64,000 bases of DNA from Nocardioides baculatus (GTDB taxonomy: Bacteria > Actinomycetota > Actinomycetes > Propionibacteriales > Nocardioidaceae): contig NZ_JAERSG010000006.1 of the NCBI RefSeq assembly GCF_016735675.1, positions 156,414 through 220,413 on the forward strand, given 5' to 3'. Below, piece by piece: positions 25,795 to 35,725 of the stretch (position 1 is its first letter; every line of letters begins with the position of its first letter). A program made the translations under genes and the position numbers. The notes below the pieces were generated by a model, which saw nothing but the letters and a program-made list of their open reading frames with translations, was not told where the DNA came from and made no database searches.

Positions 25795-26845
25795 CGAGCA
25801 GGACGACACCACCGTCGAGCTCGACGAGGACGAGCTGGAGGATGAGGTGGACGACGAGCTCGATGACGAGCTGGACGACGAGTTCGACCTCTCCGGGGTC
25901 GCGCCGGCCGGTGCGTTCTACCAGGCGCCGGAGGGATACCGCAGCGGCTTCGCGTCCTTCGTCGGTCGCCCCAACGCGGGCAAGTCGACGCTGACCAACG
26001 CACTCGTCGGTCAGAAGATCGTCATCACGTCGTCCAAGCCGCAGACCACCCGCAACGTCGTGCGCGGCATCGTCCACCGCGACGACGCGCAGCTGATCCT
26101 CGTCGACACCCCCGGCCTGCACCGGCCGCGCACGTTGCTCGGCGAGCGGCTCAACGACCTCGTCCGCACGACGTGGGCCGAGGTCGACGTCGTCGCGGTG
26201 TGCTTCCCGGCCAACGAGAAGATCGGCCCCGGCGACCGGTTCCTCGTGACCGAGCTCGCCAAGGTGCGCCGTACGACCCGCATCGCCGTCGCCACCAAGA
26301 CCGACCTCGTCACGCCCGAGCAGCTGGGCCAGCACCTCCTCGACATCGCCTCGCTGGGCGCCGAGACGTCGACCGAGTGGGCCGAGATCGTGCCGGTCTC
26401 GGCCGTCAAGGGCGACCAGGTCGAGCTGCTGTCCGACCTGCTGGTCGGGCTGCTGCCCGAGGGGCCGCCGCTCTACCCCGACGGCGACCTCACCGACGCG
26501 CCCGAGGAGGCGCTGGCTGCCGACCTGATCCGCGAGGCCGCGCTGGAGGGCGTGCGCGACGAGCTGCCGCACTCGATCGCCGTCGTCGTCGAGGAGATGG
26601 GCCTGCGCGAGGGCCGGCCCGACGACAAGCCGCTGCTCGACATCGTGGCCAACCTCTACGTCGAGCGCGACTCGCAGAAGGGGATCATGATCGGCCACAA
26701 GGGCGCCCGCCTGCGCTCGGTCGGCACGGCCGCGCGCAAGCAGATCGAGGCGCTGCTCGGCACTCCCGTCTACCTCGACCTCCAGGTCAAGATCGCCAAG
26801 GACTGGCAGCGCGACCCGCGCCAGCTGCGCAAGCTCGGCTTCTAG
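25787..26845 (+). CDS. era: GTPase Era with an acidic N-terminal extension
   Basis: 352 residues. The G domain has G1 GRPNAGKST (60-68), G3 DTPGLHRP, and G4 near ATKTDLVTP. The C-terminal KH domain carries LYVERDSQKGIMIGHKGARL and KDWQRDPRQLRKLGF. Era binds the 3' end of 16S rRNA during small-subunit assembly. Unlike textbook Era (about 300 residues), the first 45 residues are an acidic tail with repeated DEL/DDEL units. Starts inside the end of the preceding gene (8-base overlap). Confidence 0.95.
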   Translation: MADEQDDTTVELDEDELEDEVDDELDDELDDEFDLSGVAPAGAFYQAPEGYRSGFASFVGRPNAGKSTLTNALVGQKIVITSSKPQTTRNVVRGIVHRDDAQLILVDTPGLHRPRTLLGERLNDLVRTTWAEVDVVAVCFPANEKIGPGDRFLVTELAKVRRTTRIAVATKTDLVTPEQLGQHLLDIASLGAETSTEWAEIVPVSAVKGDQVELLSDLLVGLLPEGPPLYPDGDLTDAPEEALAADLIREAALEGVRDELPHSIAVVVEEMGLREGRPDDKPLLDIVANLYVERDSQKGIMIGHKGARLRSVGTAARKQIEALLGTPVYLDLQVKIAKDWQRDPRQLRKLGF

Positions 26846-26847
26846 GC

Positions 26848-27351
26848 GTGGAGGTCGACCTCGTCACGGCCGCGACCGACGCGGACGCCGAGGAGCTGTG
26901 GCCCGTCTACGCGGAGGTCTTCGAGGAGACCCGTGATCTCGCCTCGTGGCGTGCCGACACGTGGGACCGCCACGTCGCGCGTGCGGGCTTCCGGCTCGCG
27001 CGGGTCCGTCGCGGCGGGGAGCTGATGGGTTTCGCCTACGGCCTCACGGGCGAGAACGGTCAGTGGTGGACCGACCGGGTGACGGCGGTCTGGCCCTCCG
27101 GCCTCGCCGACGAGTGGCTCGACGGGCACTTCGAGCTCGTGTCGCTCGGCGTACGTCCCGCCGCTCGCGGCCTCGGCGCAGGCGGCGTGCTCCTGGACGC
27201 AGTGACCGCGGACCTGCCGCACGACCGCTGGCTGCTCATGACGACCGCAGATCCTGCATACCCGGCGCGGCACCCCTACGCCTCACGCGGCTGGGACCTC
27301 GTCGGTCCGGGCCTCAGCGAGAAACAGGTCATCCTCGGTCGCCGGATCTGA
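26848..27351 (+). CDS. GNAT-family N-acetyltransferase
   Basis: 167 residues with the GNAT core: FELVSLGVRPAARGLGAGGV includes the acetyl-CoA loop RGLGAGG, and YASRGWDLVG matches the last strand. Acceptor unknown. GTG 26848 begins two bases after the era stop, so it is probably co-transcribed with era. An inverted-repeat cluster lies immediately downstream. Confidence 0.83.
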   Translation: MEVDLVTAATDADAEELWPVYAEVFEETRDLASWRADTWDRHVARAGFRLARVRRGGELMGFAYGLTGENGQWWTDRVTAVWPSGLADEWLDGHFELVSLGVRPAARGLGAGGVLLDAVTADLPHDRWLLMTTADPAYPARHPYASRGWDLVGPGLSEKQVILGRRI

Positions 27352-27370
27352 CCGCTGTGTGCCCCGTGGG

Positions 27371-27482
27371 TGGCGGCACACGACATCGCGCGAGGACTTG
27401 AGTGGCGGCACACGACACCGGATCGGCGCCTCGGAGTGTCGTGTGCCGCCACCCAACGGGGGCCGGGTGTCGTGTGCCGCCA
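27371..27482. repeat. Four-copy inverted repeat cluster
   Basis: The 15-base unit TGGCGGCACACGACA occurs exactly at 27371-27385 and 27403-27417, and in inverted form at 27437-27451 and 27468-27482. Copies two and three can pair around a 19-base loop, and the outer pair nests around them. It fills the gap between two convergent genes, so it could terminate both, but the spacing also fits a cluster of protein-binding sites. No coding potential seen. Confidence 0.85.
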
Positions 27483-27493
27483 CCCAGGTGGGG

Positions 27494-28144
27494 TCAGCTC
27501 CCGTCGCCGGAGGTGACCGCCAGCACGTGCGGCGGCACGGGGCGGTCGGGCCCGAGGTCGGGCGCGTCGACCGGGTCGTCGTACGCCACGCGCATCGGCA
27601 CGACGCCGGCCCAGACCGGCTCGTCGAGGTCCTCGTCGGGGTCGTCGGGGAAGCCGTCGCCGACCTTGACCGACCACTCGTCGAGCGGGACCCGCAGCAC
27701 GGTGGTGGCCGCCAGCTCCCTGGCGCGCGGTGCCCGCAGCTCGGCCCAGCGGCCGGGCAGCAGGTGCTCGGTGAGCACCTCGAGCGCGTGCAGCTTCTCC
27801 TCGTCTGCGACGAGGGTGGCGGTGCCGAGCACGGTCGCGCTGCGGTAGCGCATGCTCGACTCGAAGGCGGACCGCGCGTAGACGAGGCCGTCGAGGTGCG
27901 TGACGCTGACGCAGACCGGAGCGCCGGTCGCGAGCACGCGCATCAGCCGGCTGCCGGTGGACCCGTGCAGGAGCAGGCTCCCGCCGTCGCGGGCGCACGC
28001 CATCGGCAGCACGAACGGTTGGCCGTCGACCTGGAAGCCGACCGCTGCCTGGAGCGCCTCGTCGAGGATCGCGTGGAGCGTCGCGACGTCGCGCACCTGC
28101 TTCTCGGGCAGCCGGCGCACGTCGGTGCGCTCGCGAGGGGTCAT
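27494..28144 (-). CDS. Pyridoxamine 5'-phosphate oxidase-like flavoprotein
   Basis: 216 residues of the FMN-binding split-barrel group: ALQAAVGFQVDGQPFVLPM, LLLHGSTGSRLMRVL, GAPVCVSVTHLDGLVYARSA, SSMRYRSATVLGTATLV and an LPGRWAELR segment. The pattern matches actinobacterial FMN- or F420-binding members of uncertain substrate rather than true PdxH. ATG 28144 follows the conserved start of the domain. It is the last gene of a leftward group of three. Confidence 0.8.
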   Translation of the reverse strand: MTPRERTDVRRLPEKQVRDVATLHAILDEALQAAVGFQVDGQPFVLPMACARDGGSLLLHGSTGSRLMRVLATGAPVCVSVTHLDGLVYARSAFESSMRYRSATVLGTATLVADEEKLHALEVLTEHLLPGRWAELRAPRARELAATTVLRVPLDEWSVKVGDGFPDDPDEDLDEPVWAGVVPMRVAYDDPVDAPDLGPDRPVPPHVLAVTSGDGS

Positions 28145-28151
28145 GGGCAGA

Positions 28152-28970
28152 TCATGCCGGGACCCAGCAGATCCCGTAGCGCTGCCCGGCGTCCCACTGC
28201 TCCTGCGTCGGACTCTCCTGCGACCAGGTGAAGTCGAGCGGGTCGGCGGCGCTTTCTCGTGCGGCGTCACCGCACGGACCGTCCATCAGGTCGGCGACGG
28301 CACCCTTCGACGGCAGCCGCTTGCCCGGGAGGTCGACGGTCGAGACCGCCCTCCACGCGTGCTTCGCGGCGCACCCGACCCGCTTGAACGCCGTGGTGCC
28401 GGGCGCTGCGGTGGCGCACATCGCCACGGCCGGAGCGGCGCCGAACCCCTTCGTGGCGCGCGGCAGCGTCAGCAACCGGCGCGGCCCGGCGACGACGACC
28501 ACGTCGCAGCGGAACCAGTCCGCGCCGGCCTCCGCGCGCTGGGGCGGAGGTGTGAAGTAGACCGATCGGGCCAGGGTCAGCCGCAGCTCCCGTGGCGTAC
28601 GCCCCAGGTGCTTCGGGAGCCGCGCCGCACAGGTCGTGCGGGCCTGCTTCTGCGCGGCCTGCGAGTCGACGCGACGAACATGACCGGCCTTGGTCGCCAG
28701 CTTCAGCCGGCCGACGAAGTAGGTCTCCGCCGTGTGCTTGCGCTTGCACTTCACCGGCTCGGTGCGGCCCACCACGTTGACGGCCTGGCCGAAGGACAGC
28801 AGGTGGCACTCGCCGACCTTCGGCGTCGGGCCGGGATCGGGCGGCGGGGTGGTCTCGGTGGGGGTGGTCGACGCCGAGGGCGAGGGGGTGTCGCTCACGG
28901 GCTTCGTCGGGGACGACGTGCAACCCGACAGGGCCAGCACGAGCGCCGCGAGCGCGACGAGGGTCCTCAT
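28152..28970 (-). CDS. Septum-formation-family lipoprotein
   Basis: 272 residues. A signal peptide with lipobox LALSGC precedes a Thr/Pro-rich linker and a Cys-rich domain with GECHLLSFGQAVNVVGRTEP, VKCKRKHTAETYFVG and a repeat of that pattern (VGCAAKHAWRAVSTV). The C-x-x-x-H pairing resembles the actinobacterial septum formation domain (DUF4190-associated), a name from homology only. It is exported and probably disulphide-bonded. ATG 28970 overlaps the upstream gene's stop by four bases. Confidence 0.75.
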   Translation of the reverse strand: MRTLVALAALVLALSGCTSSPTKPVSDTPSPSASTTPTETTPPPDPGPTPKVGECHLLSFGQAVNVVGRTEPVKCKRKHTAETYFVGRLKLATKAGHVRRVDSQAAQKQARTTCAARLPKHLGRTPRELRLTLARSVYFTPPPQRAEAGADWFRCDVVVVAGPRRLLTLPRATKGFGAAPAVAMCATAAPGTTAFKRVGCAAKHAWRAVSTVDLPGKRLPSKGAVADLMDGPCGDAARESAADPLDFTWSQESPTQEQWDAGQRYGICWVPA

Positions 28971-29452
28971 GCCATCACCAGGGCGGCCAGCGTCCCGCCC
29001 AGGTCGTACGCCGACTCCCGGTCCGCGTCGGCGACCTCGCCCAGCACCTCCAGGACCGGCGCCGCCTGGCGCCAGCCGAGTGCACCGACGATCGACTGCA
29101 CCGAGCGCACCGCGCCCGTGGCGTCGTAGCGGCCGTGGACGTAGAGCCCGAAGGGCTTGCGGCCTCCCTTGACCGCCCCTGCCGAGCCGTCGTCGGCGAG
29201 CGCGCCGCCGGCCTGGAGGAAGATCGAGTCGAAGAAGTGCTTGAGCGCGCCGCTCATGTAGCCGAAGTTCGCCGGTGTGCCGAGCACGTAGCCGTCAGCG
29301 GTCAGCACGTCGTCGGCGTCGGCCTCGAGGGCGGCGCGGACGACGACCTCGACGCCCTCGATCGCGTCGTCCGAGGCACCCGCGACCACCGCGTCGGTCA
29401 GGGCGGTGACCGACGGGGTCGGGGAGTGGTGGACCACCAGCAATCGGGGCAT
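28967..29452 (-). CDS. Flavodoxin-fold NAD(P)H-dependent oxidoreductase
   Basis: 161 residues: LLVVHHSPTPSVTALTDAVV (FMN phosphate loop), then GYVLGTPANFGYMSGALKHF and a second flavin-binding segment (KPFGLYVHGRYDATGAVRSV). The fold binds FMN and usually reduces quinones or similar acceptors. First gene of a leftward three-gene group; divergent from a methyltransferase gene. Confidence 0.85.
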   Translation of the reverse strand: MPRLLVVHHSPTPSVTALTDAVVAGASDDAIEGVEVVVRAALEADADDVLTADGYVLGTPANFGYMSGALKHFFDSIFLQAGGALADDGSAGAVKGGRKPFGLYVHGRYDATGAVRSVQSIVGALGWRQAAPVLEVLGEVADADRESAYDLGGTLAALVMA

Positions 29453-29487
29453 GACGTGAGCCTACGAGGCGAGTAGCGTCGATCGAC

Positions 29488-30246
29488 GTGAGCTTCGATG
29501 TGGCGGGTGAGGCGTACGACCGGTTCATGGGTCGCTACTCCCAGCCGCTCGCCCGCACGCTGGTCGACTGGCTCGAGGTCGCGCCCGGGCAGCGCGCCGT
29601 CGACGTCGGCTGCGGACCGGGCGCACTCACCGCGGTCCTGGTCGAGCGGCTGGGGGCCGACCACGTCGTGGCCGTCGACCCGAGCGAGCCGTTCGTCGCC
29701 GCCTGTCGTGACCGCAACCCGGGCGTGGACGTCCGTCAGGGAGGTGCCGAGTCGTTGCCCTTCGACGACGACTCCGCCGACGTCGCGGCCGCCTGCCTGG
29801 TCGTGCACTTCATGACCGACCCGGTCGCCGGCGTGCGCGAGATGGCGCGGGTGACCCGGCCCGGTGGCCGGGTCGGCGCCACGGTCTGGGACCTCAGGGG
29901 CTCCCGCGCGCCGATGGCGCCGTTGTGGACGGCGATGGCCGAGGTGGCGCCACAGCACCCCGACGAGAGCGACTTCCAGGGCGGGTCGCGCGAGAGCCTG
30001 GTCGGCATCCTCGAGCAGGCCGGCCTGACCGACATCGAGGCCGACGAGCTCGCCGTCACCGTCACCCACCCGACCTTCGAGGAGTGGTGGGAGCCCTACC
30101 AGCACGGCGTCGGTCCGGCGGGCGAGGCGATCGCCGCCCTCGACCCCGAGGCCCGCACCCGCCTCGAGCAGGTGCTGCGCCGCAACCTCGGCGACGGCCC
30201 GTTCGACGTCACCGCGGTGGCGTACGCCGCCCGCGGGCGGGCCTGA
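29488..30246 (+). CDS. Class I SAM-dependent methyltransferase
   Basis: 252 residues: YDRFMGRYSQPLARTLVDWL, motif I AVDVGCGPGALTAVL, VVAVDPSEPFVAAC, ESLPFDDDSADVAAACLVVH and VTRPGGRVGATVWD. The start and motif order match the methyltransferase_11 family; substrate unknown. GTG 29488 lacks a good ribosome site. A strong hairpin follows 21 bases after the stop. Confidence 0.85.
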   Translation: MSFDVAGEAYDRFMGRYSQPLARTLVDWLEVAPGQRAVDVGCGPGALTAVLVERLGADHVVAVDPSEPFVAACRDRNPGVDVRQGGAESLPFDDDSADVAAACLVVHFMTDPVAGVREMARVTRPGGRVGATVWDLRGSRAPMAPLWTAMAEVAPQHPDESDFQGGSRESLVGILEQAGLTDIEADELAVTVTHPTFEEWWEPYQHGVGPAGEAIAALDPEARTRLEQVLRRNLGDGPFDVTAVAYAARGRA

Positions 30247-30267
30247 GGTGTCCACGTTGTGGCCGGA

Positions 30268-30293
30268 CCCGCGCCGGCACCGGCCGGCGCGGG
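30268..30293 (+). terminator. Hairpin terminator before the leuA leader
   Basis: Perfect 10-bp GC stem (30268-30277 with 30284-30293), loop CACCGG, 21 bases after the methyltransferase stop. It separates that gene from the leuA leader, and the TATCGT at 30295-30300 directly after it could be the leuA -10 box. Confidence 0.65.
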
Positions 30294-30309
30294 CTATCGT
30301 GAACCCGTC

Positions 30310-30339
30310 ATGATGCGCAGCCGACTCCTCCTTCCCAGC

Positions 30340-30354
<15 letters not shown>
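30310..30354 (+). CDS. leuL: leuA leader peptide
   Basis: A 14-codon frame reading MMRSRLLLPSRNEA, ending in TGA, with three consecutive leucine codons (CTC CTC CTT) at 30325-30333. It ends inside the left arm region of a 10-bp hairpin upstream of leuA. Leucine-rich leader peptides before leuA are a known attenuation device in actinobacteria: when charged leucyl-tRNA is scarce, the ribosome stalls at the leucine codons and changes RNA folding. No strong ribosome site is visible; it may be leaderless or weakly translated. Confidence 0.82.
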
Positions 30355-32148
<1,794 letters not shown>

Positions 32149-32164
32149 GCAGTACATTCACGTC

Positions 32165-33040
32165 ATGTTGGTGAGCGAGCGGATCGGCCAGTTCTTCGTC
32201 GAGTCCGACGGCGGGCGCGACCGGCTGGAGTACACCGAGTACGGCTCGGGCGACCAGTGGGTCGTGCTGCTGCACGGCCTGCTCATGCCGCGGCGGATGC
32301 AGCAGCCCCTCGCGCGGGCGATGGCGGCGCAGGGCCTGCACGTTGTCACCCTGGACCTGCTCGGGCATGGCCGTTCGGACCAGCCGGCCGACCCGCTCGT
32401 CTACTCGATGACGTCGTTCGGCGAGCAGGTCGTGGCGCTGCTCGACCACCTCGGCGCCGAACAGGCCGTCATCGGCGGGACGTCGCTCGGCGCCAACGTC
32501 TCGCTCGAGGTCGCCGTGATCGCGCCCGAGCGGGTCAAGGGCCTGATCGTCGAGATGCCCGTGCTCAACAACGCGCTGGTCGCCGGGATTCTCGCCTTCG
32601 TGCCGATCATGCTCGCCGCGCGCTACCTCCCCTTCACCGCCAACACCCTGCAGAAGGTCTCGCGCTCGATCCCGCGGGGGCTCGTGCCGTTCTGGGCGGG
32701 CATCGGCCTCGAGACCGTCGACCACCGCGCCGACTCGGTCGCGTCGGTGCTGCACGGCGTGATCTTCGGCCGCCTCGCACCGTCGTCGAGCCAGCGTCGC
32801 CGGATCCAGGCGCCCGTCTTCGTCGTCGGCCACCCGATCGACCCGATCCACCCCTTCGTCGACGCTGACATGCTCGCCGCCGAGCTGCCGCACGTCCGGA
32901 TGGAGCGGGCCACCTCGATCCTCGAGTGGCGCTTCCGCCCGGACCGGCTGACCGCGGCCGCCACGGACTTCGCACTCGACTGCTGGGCCACGGCCGGCGC
33001 CGCCGCAGCCACGACCACGGCGCGCGCCCGGAAACGCTGA
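32165..33040 (+). CDS. Alpha/beta-fold hydrolase
   Basis: 291 residues. Oxyanion segment VVLLHGLLMPRRM, LDLLGHGRSDQP, and the nucleophile elbow GGTSLGANVS (Ser in G-T-S-L-G) are clear. A late Asp (VVGHPIDPIHPF) fits the acid. No distal GxH with catalytic His is obvious in the usual place, so activity is likely but not certain. TACATT (32153-32158) is a plausible -10 box for a leaderless ATG 32165. Substrate unknown. Confidence 0.82.
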   Translation: MLVSERIGQFFVESDGGRDRLEYTEYGSGDQWVVLLHGLLMPRRMQQPLARAMAAQGLHVVTLDLLGHGRSDQPADPLVYSMTSFGEQVVALLDHLGAEQAVIGGTSLGANVSLEVAVIAPERVKGLIVEMPVLNNALVAGILAFVPIMLAARYLPFTANTLQKVSRSIPRGLVPFWAGIGLETVDHRADSVASVLHGVIFGRLAPSSSQRRRIQAPVFVVGHPIDPIHPFVDADMLAAELPHVRMERATSILEWRFRPDRLTAAATDFALDCWATAGAAAATTTARARKR

Positions 33041-33084
33041 CGCCCTAGCCGGCCGCGGCACCGCGGGTGGGGGAGAATGGTCGC

Positions 33085-33813
33085 GTGCCCCTCTACCGCG
33101 ACGAGGCGGTCGTGCTGCGCACCCACAAGCTGGGTGAGGCCGACCGCATCATCACCCTGCTGACACGTCAGCACGGGCGGGTGCGCGCGGTCGCCAAGGG
33201 CGTGAGGCGTACGACGTCGCGCTGGGGCTCGCGCCTCGAGCCGTTCACCCACGTCGACCTCCAGCTCGCCGAGGGCCGCAGCCTCGACGTGATCACCCAG
33301 GCGGAGACCCTCGACCCGTTCAACTCGCGGCTCGGGCTCGACTACGACCGCTACACCGCGGGCACCGTCATGCTCGAGACCGCCGAGCGGCTCGTGACCG
33401 AGGAGAAAGAGCCGGCCGTCCAGCAGTTCCTGCTCCTCGTCGGCGGCCTGCGGGCGATGTCCGGTGGCGAGCACCCGGCCAAGCAGGTCCTCGACTCCTA
33501 CCTGCTGCGCTCGCTGTCGGTCGCGGGCTACGCCCCGTCGTTCGACCACTGCGTGCAGTGCGGGGTCGAGGGTCCGCACCGCTTCTTCAACCCGTCGGCC
33601 GGTGGCGTGCTGTGCGCCTCCGACCGGCTGCCGGGCTCCGCGACCCCCGCCTCCGAGACGGTGGTCGTGCTGGGCGCGCTGCTCGTCGGCGACTGGCCCC
33701 TCGTGCACGCCGCCGACCCGCGCCACCTGCGCGAGGCCAGCAACCTCGTCTCGGCCTACCTCGCCTGGCACCTCGAGCGTGGCTTGCGCTCGATGGCCTA
33801 CGTCGAGCGATGA
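33085..33813 (+). CDS. recO: DNA repair protein RecO
   Basis: 242 residues. N-terminal OB fold (RDEAVVLRTHKLGEADRIIT, LTRQHGRVRAVAKGVRR), helical C-terminal domain, and a zinc-binding segment (FDHCVQCGVEG and GGVLCASD). RecO helps load RecA on SSB-coated DNA in the RecFOR pathway. GTG 33085 is chosen over the upstream GTG because GGGGGAG lies nine bases before it. The stop overlaps the DUF1697 start. Confidence 0.93.
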   Translation: MPLYRDEAVVLRTHKLGEADRIITLLTRQHGRVRAVAKGVRRTTSRWGSRLEPFTHVDLQLAEGRSLDVITQAETLDPFNSRLGLDYDRYTAGTVMLETAERLVTEEKEPAVQQFLLLVGGLRAMSGGEHPAKQVLDSYLLRSLSVAGYAPSFDHCVQCGVEGPHRFFNPSAGGVLCASDRLPGSATPASETVVVLGALLVGDWPLVHAADPRHLREASNLVSAYLAWHLERGLRSMAYVER

Positions 33814-34323
33814 CGGCGACATCGGTCGCGTTCTTCCGCAACCTCAACGTCGGCCAGCGACGGAGCCCGAGCCGGGACCAGCTGCTCGACGCGTTCGCCG
33901 CCGCAGGCGCCACCGACGTGCTCAGCCACCTGTCCAACGGCACCGTCGCCTTCACGGCAGCGGGTGATCCACAGCCGCTCGCCGATGCGGTGGCCGAGCG
34001 GCTCTCGACCGTGTGCGACTACGCCGACCTCGCCGTCGTACGCCCCGTGGCCTGGCTCGTCGACCTCGACCTCGACGCGCTGCCGGACGGCTGCGAGCTC
34101 ACGCTCTTCGACGGCCCGTCACCCTTCCCGGAGGCTGCCGTGGGACCCGGGCCGCGGCGACGTCACGGTGCTGGCCGCCGACCACCTCCACGCGATCGTC
34201 CTGAACCACGTGGAGCGCCGCAGCAACGGCACTCCCGTCATCGAGTGGCGGCTCGGGGTCCGGGCCACGTCTCGAGGTGTCGGGACCGTCCAGCGCCTGC
34301 TCGCCCGCGTCGGCCACCCCTGA
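33810..34323 (+). pseudogene. DUF1697 family gene with a frameshift
   Basis: ATG 33810 (overlapping the recO stop) opens a typical DUF1697 N terminus: TATSVAFFRNLNVGQRR, SRDQLLDAFAAAGATDVLSH and LSNGTVAFTAAG. The frame is lost near 34131-34144. The rest of the family continues in the +1 frame (GRGDVTVLAADHLHAIVLNH ... TSRGVGTVQRLLARV) to a stop at 34323. Removing one G from the GGG at 34142-34144 restores a 170-codon frame of normal family length. Either a recent mutation or a sequencing indel. Confidence 0.8.
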
Positions 34324-34327
34324 TCGT

Positions 34328-34379
34328 CGGCGACACGCCCGGGATGCACGTTGAGTCTCTGGGCGACTCAAGGGCCAGG
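34328..34379. repeat. REP-like palindromic repeat, second copy
   Basis: Bases 34328-34349 are the exact reverse complement of 8731-8752, and the next 30 bases resemble the reverse complement of 8701-8730, with changes that keep pairing. The hairpin TTGAGTC (34351-34357) / GACTCAA (34365-34371) has a 7-base loop. It lies between the DUF1697 gene and uppS. Confidence 0.7.
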
Positions 34380-34513
34380 GCCGCCGGTTCCTCGTGCCCT
34401 CCCGCGAGCTGACGGACAGTCATGTCGTGATCGAGGCGGGACGCAGCACGACTGTCCGGCAACCAGGCGGTTCTGTCCGGACGGCGTACGCCGACCGCAC
34501 TACGCTTGCGGCC

Positions 34514-35302
34514 GTGAAGCGACAGGTGAGGCCGCCGACCCCGCACCCGAGCGGCGCGACCCCGCCGCCGGTCCCGAAGGACCTCGTCCCCGAGCACGTC
34601 GCGATCGTGATGGACGGCAACGGACGGTGGGCCAAGCAGCGCGGGCTGCCGCGCACCAAGGGACACGAGGAGGGGGAGAGCACGCTCTTCGACGTCGTCG
34701 AGGGCGGCATCGAGATCGGCGTCAAGGCGATCAGCGCCTACGCCTTCTCCACCGAGAACTGGTCGCGCTCGCCCGACGAGGTGCGCTTCCTGATGGGCTT
34801 CAACCGCGACGTGATCCGGCGTCGCCGCGACGAGATGCACGAGCTCGGCGTGCGCGTGCGCTGGGCGGGCCGCGCGCCGCGGCTGTGGAGGTCGGTGATC
34901 AAGGAGCTCCAGGTCGCCGAGGAGATGACGAAGGACAACGACGTCCTCACCCTCACGATGTGCGTCAACTACGGCGGACGCGCCGAGCTCGCCGACGCCG
35001 CACGTTCGATCGGCCGCGAGGTCGCCGCCGGCCGGCTCAACCCCGACAAGATCGACGAGAAGACCTTCGCCCGCCACCTCTACGTCCCCGAGCTCCCCGA
35101 CGCGGACATGATCTGGCGCACCTCGGGGGAGCAGCGGCTGTCCAACTTCATGCTGTGGCAGGCGGCCTACAGCGAGATGGTCTTCACCGACGTGCTGTGG
35201 CCCGACGTCGACCGTCGCCACCTGTGGTCGGCCATCGAGACGTACGCCAGCCGGGATCGTCGCTACGGCGGGGCAGTGCCCAATCCTCCTACCGGTGGTT
35301 GA
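34514..35302 (+). CDS. uppS: Isoprenyl transferase (undecaprenyl/decaprenyl diphosphate synthase)
   Basis: 262 residues of the cis-prenyltransferase family: [20 protein letters not shown] (catalytic Asp near residue 33), [16 protein letters not shown], and [20 protein letters not shown]. It builds the polyprenyl carrier lipid for cell-wall synthesis. GTG 34514 is chosen because TACGCT about ten bases upstream looks like a -10 box for a leaderless mRNA; the longer frame from 34394 has no homologous N terminus. recO-uppS-zur order matches mycobacteria. Confidence 0.93.
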   Translation: MKRQVRPPTPHPSGATPPPVPKDLVPEHVAIVMDGNGRWAKQRGLPRTKGHEEGESTLFDVVEGGIEIGVKAISAYAFSTENWSRSPDEVRFLMGFNRDVIRRRRDEMHELGVRVRWAGRAPRLWRSVIKELQVAEEMTKDNDVLTLTMCVNYGGRAELADAARSIGREVAAGRLNPDKIDEKTFARHLYVPELPDADMIWRTSGEQRLSNFMLWQAAYSEMVFTDVLWPDVDRRHLWSAIETYASRDRRYGGAVPNPPTGG

Positions 35303-35320
35303 GGAGGCGCGCCAGCGCCG

Positions 35321-35725
35321 TCACGAAACCAGGCAGGCCGGGCAGGTGCCGAAGATCTCGAGCGTGTGGCTGATGTCGGCGTAGCCGTGCTCGGCGGCGA
35401 TGGCGCCGGTCCACTTCTCGACCGCCGGCCCCTCGACCTCGACGGTGGCGCCGCACGTGCGGCACACCAGGTGGTGGTGGTGCGTGTCGGAGCAGCTGCG
35501 CCAGATCGCCTCGCCGTCCTCGTTGCGCAGCATGTCGACCTCGCCGGCATCGGCGAGCGCTGACAGGGTGCGGTAGACCGTCGCCAGGCCGACCGAGTCG
35601 CCCTGGCGCGAGATCAGGTCGTGGATCTCCTGCGCGCTGCGGAAGTCGTCGAACCCGGCCAGGGCCGAGGCGACGGCGCGCCGCTGGCGCGTGGGGCGTA
35701 CGGCCGGTCGCTCAGTGCTCGTCAT
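35321..35725 (-). CDS. zur: Zinc uptake regulator Zur (Fur family)
   Basis: 134 residues. Winged helix (RPTRQRRAVASALAGFDDFR, GDSVGLATVYRTLSALADAG), then the metal core with a His cluster (CSDTHHHHLVCRTCG) and two Cys pairs, CRTC and CPAC at the C terminus, the structural zinc site. Placement at the end of a znu-type operon supports Zur rather than Fur. It represses zinc uptake genes when zinc is bound, and two matching operators lie upstream of znuA. ATG 35725 has GGAGAG upstream and overlaps the znuB end by 14 bases. Confidence 0.92.
   Translation of the reverse strand: MTSTERPAVRPTRQRRAVASALAGFDDFRSAQEIHDLISRQGDSVGLATVYRTLSALADAGEVDMLRNEDGEAIWRSCSDTHHHHLVCRTCGATVEVEGPAVEKWTGAIAAEHGYADISHTLEIFGTCPACLVS

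Noticed and set aside
27371..27482. CRISPR array
   Set aside because: Only four copies, in both orientations, with unequal spacers and no cas genes.
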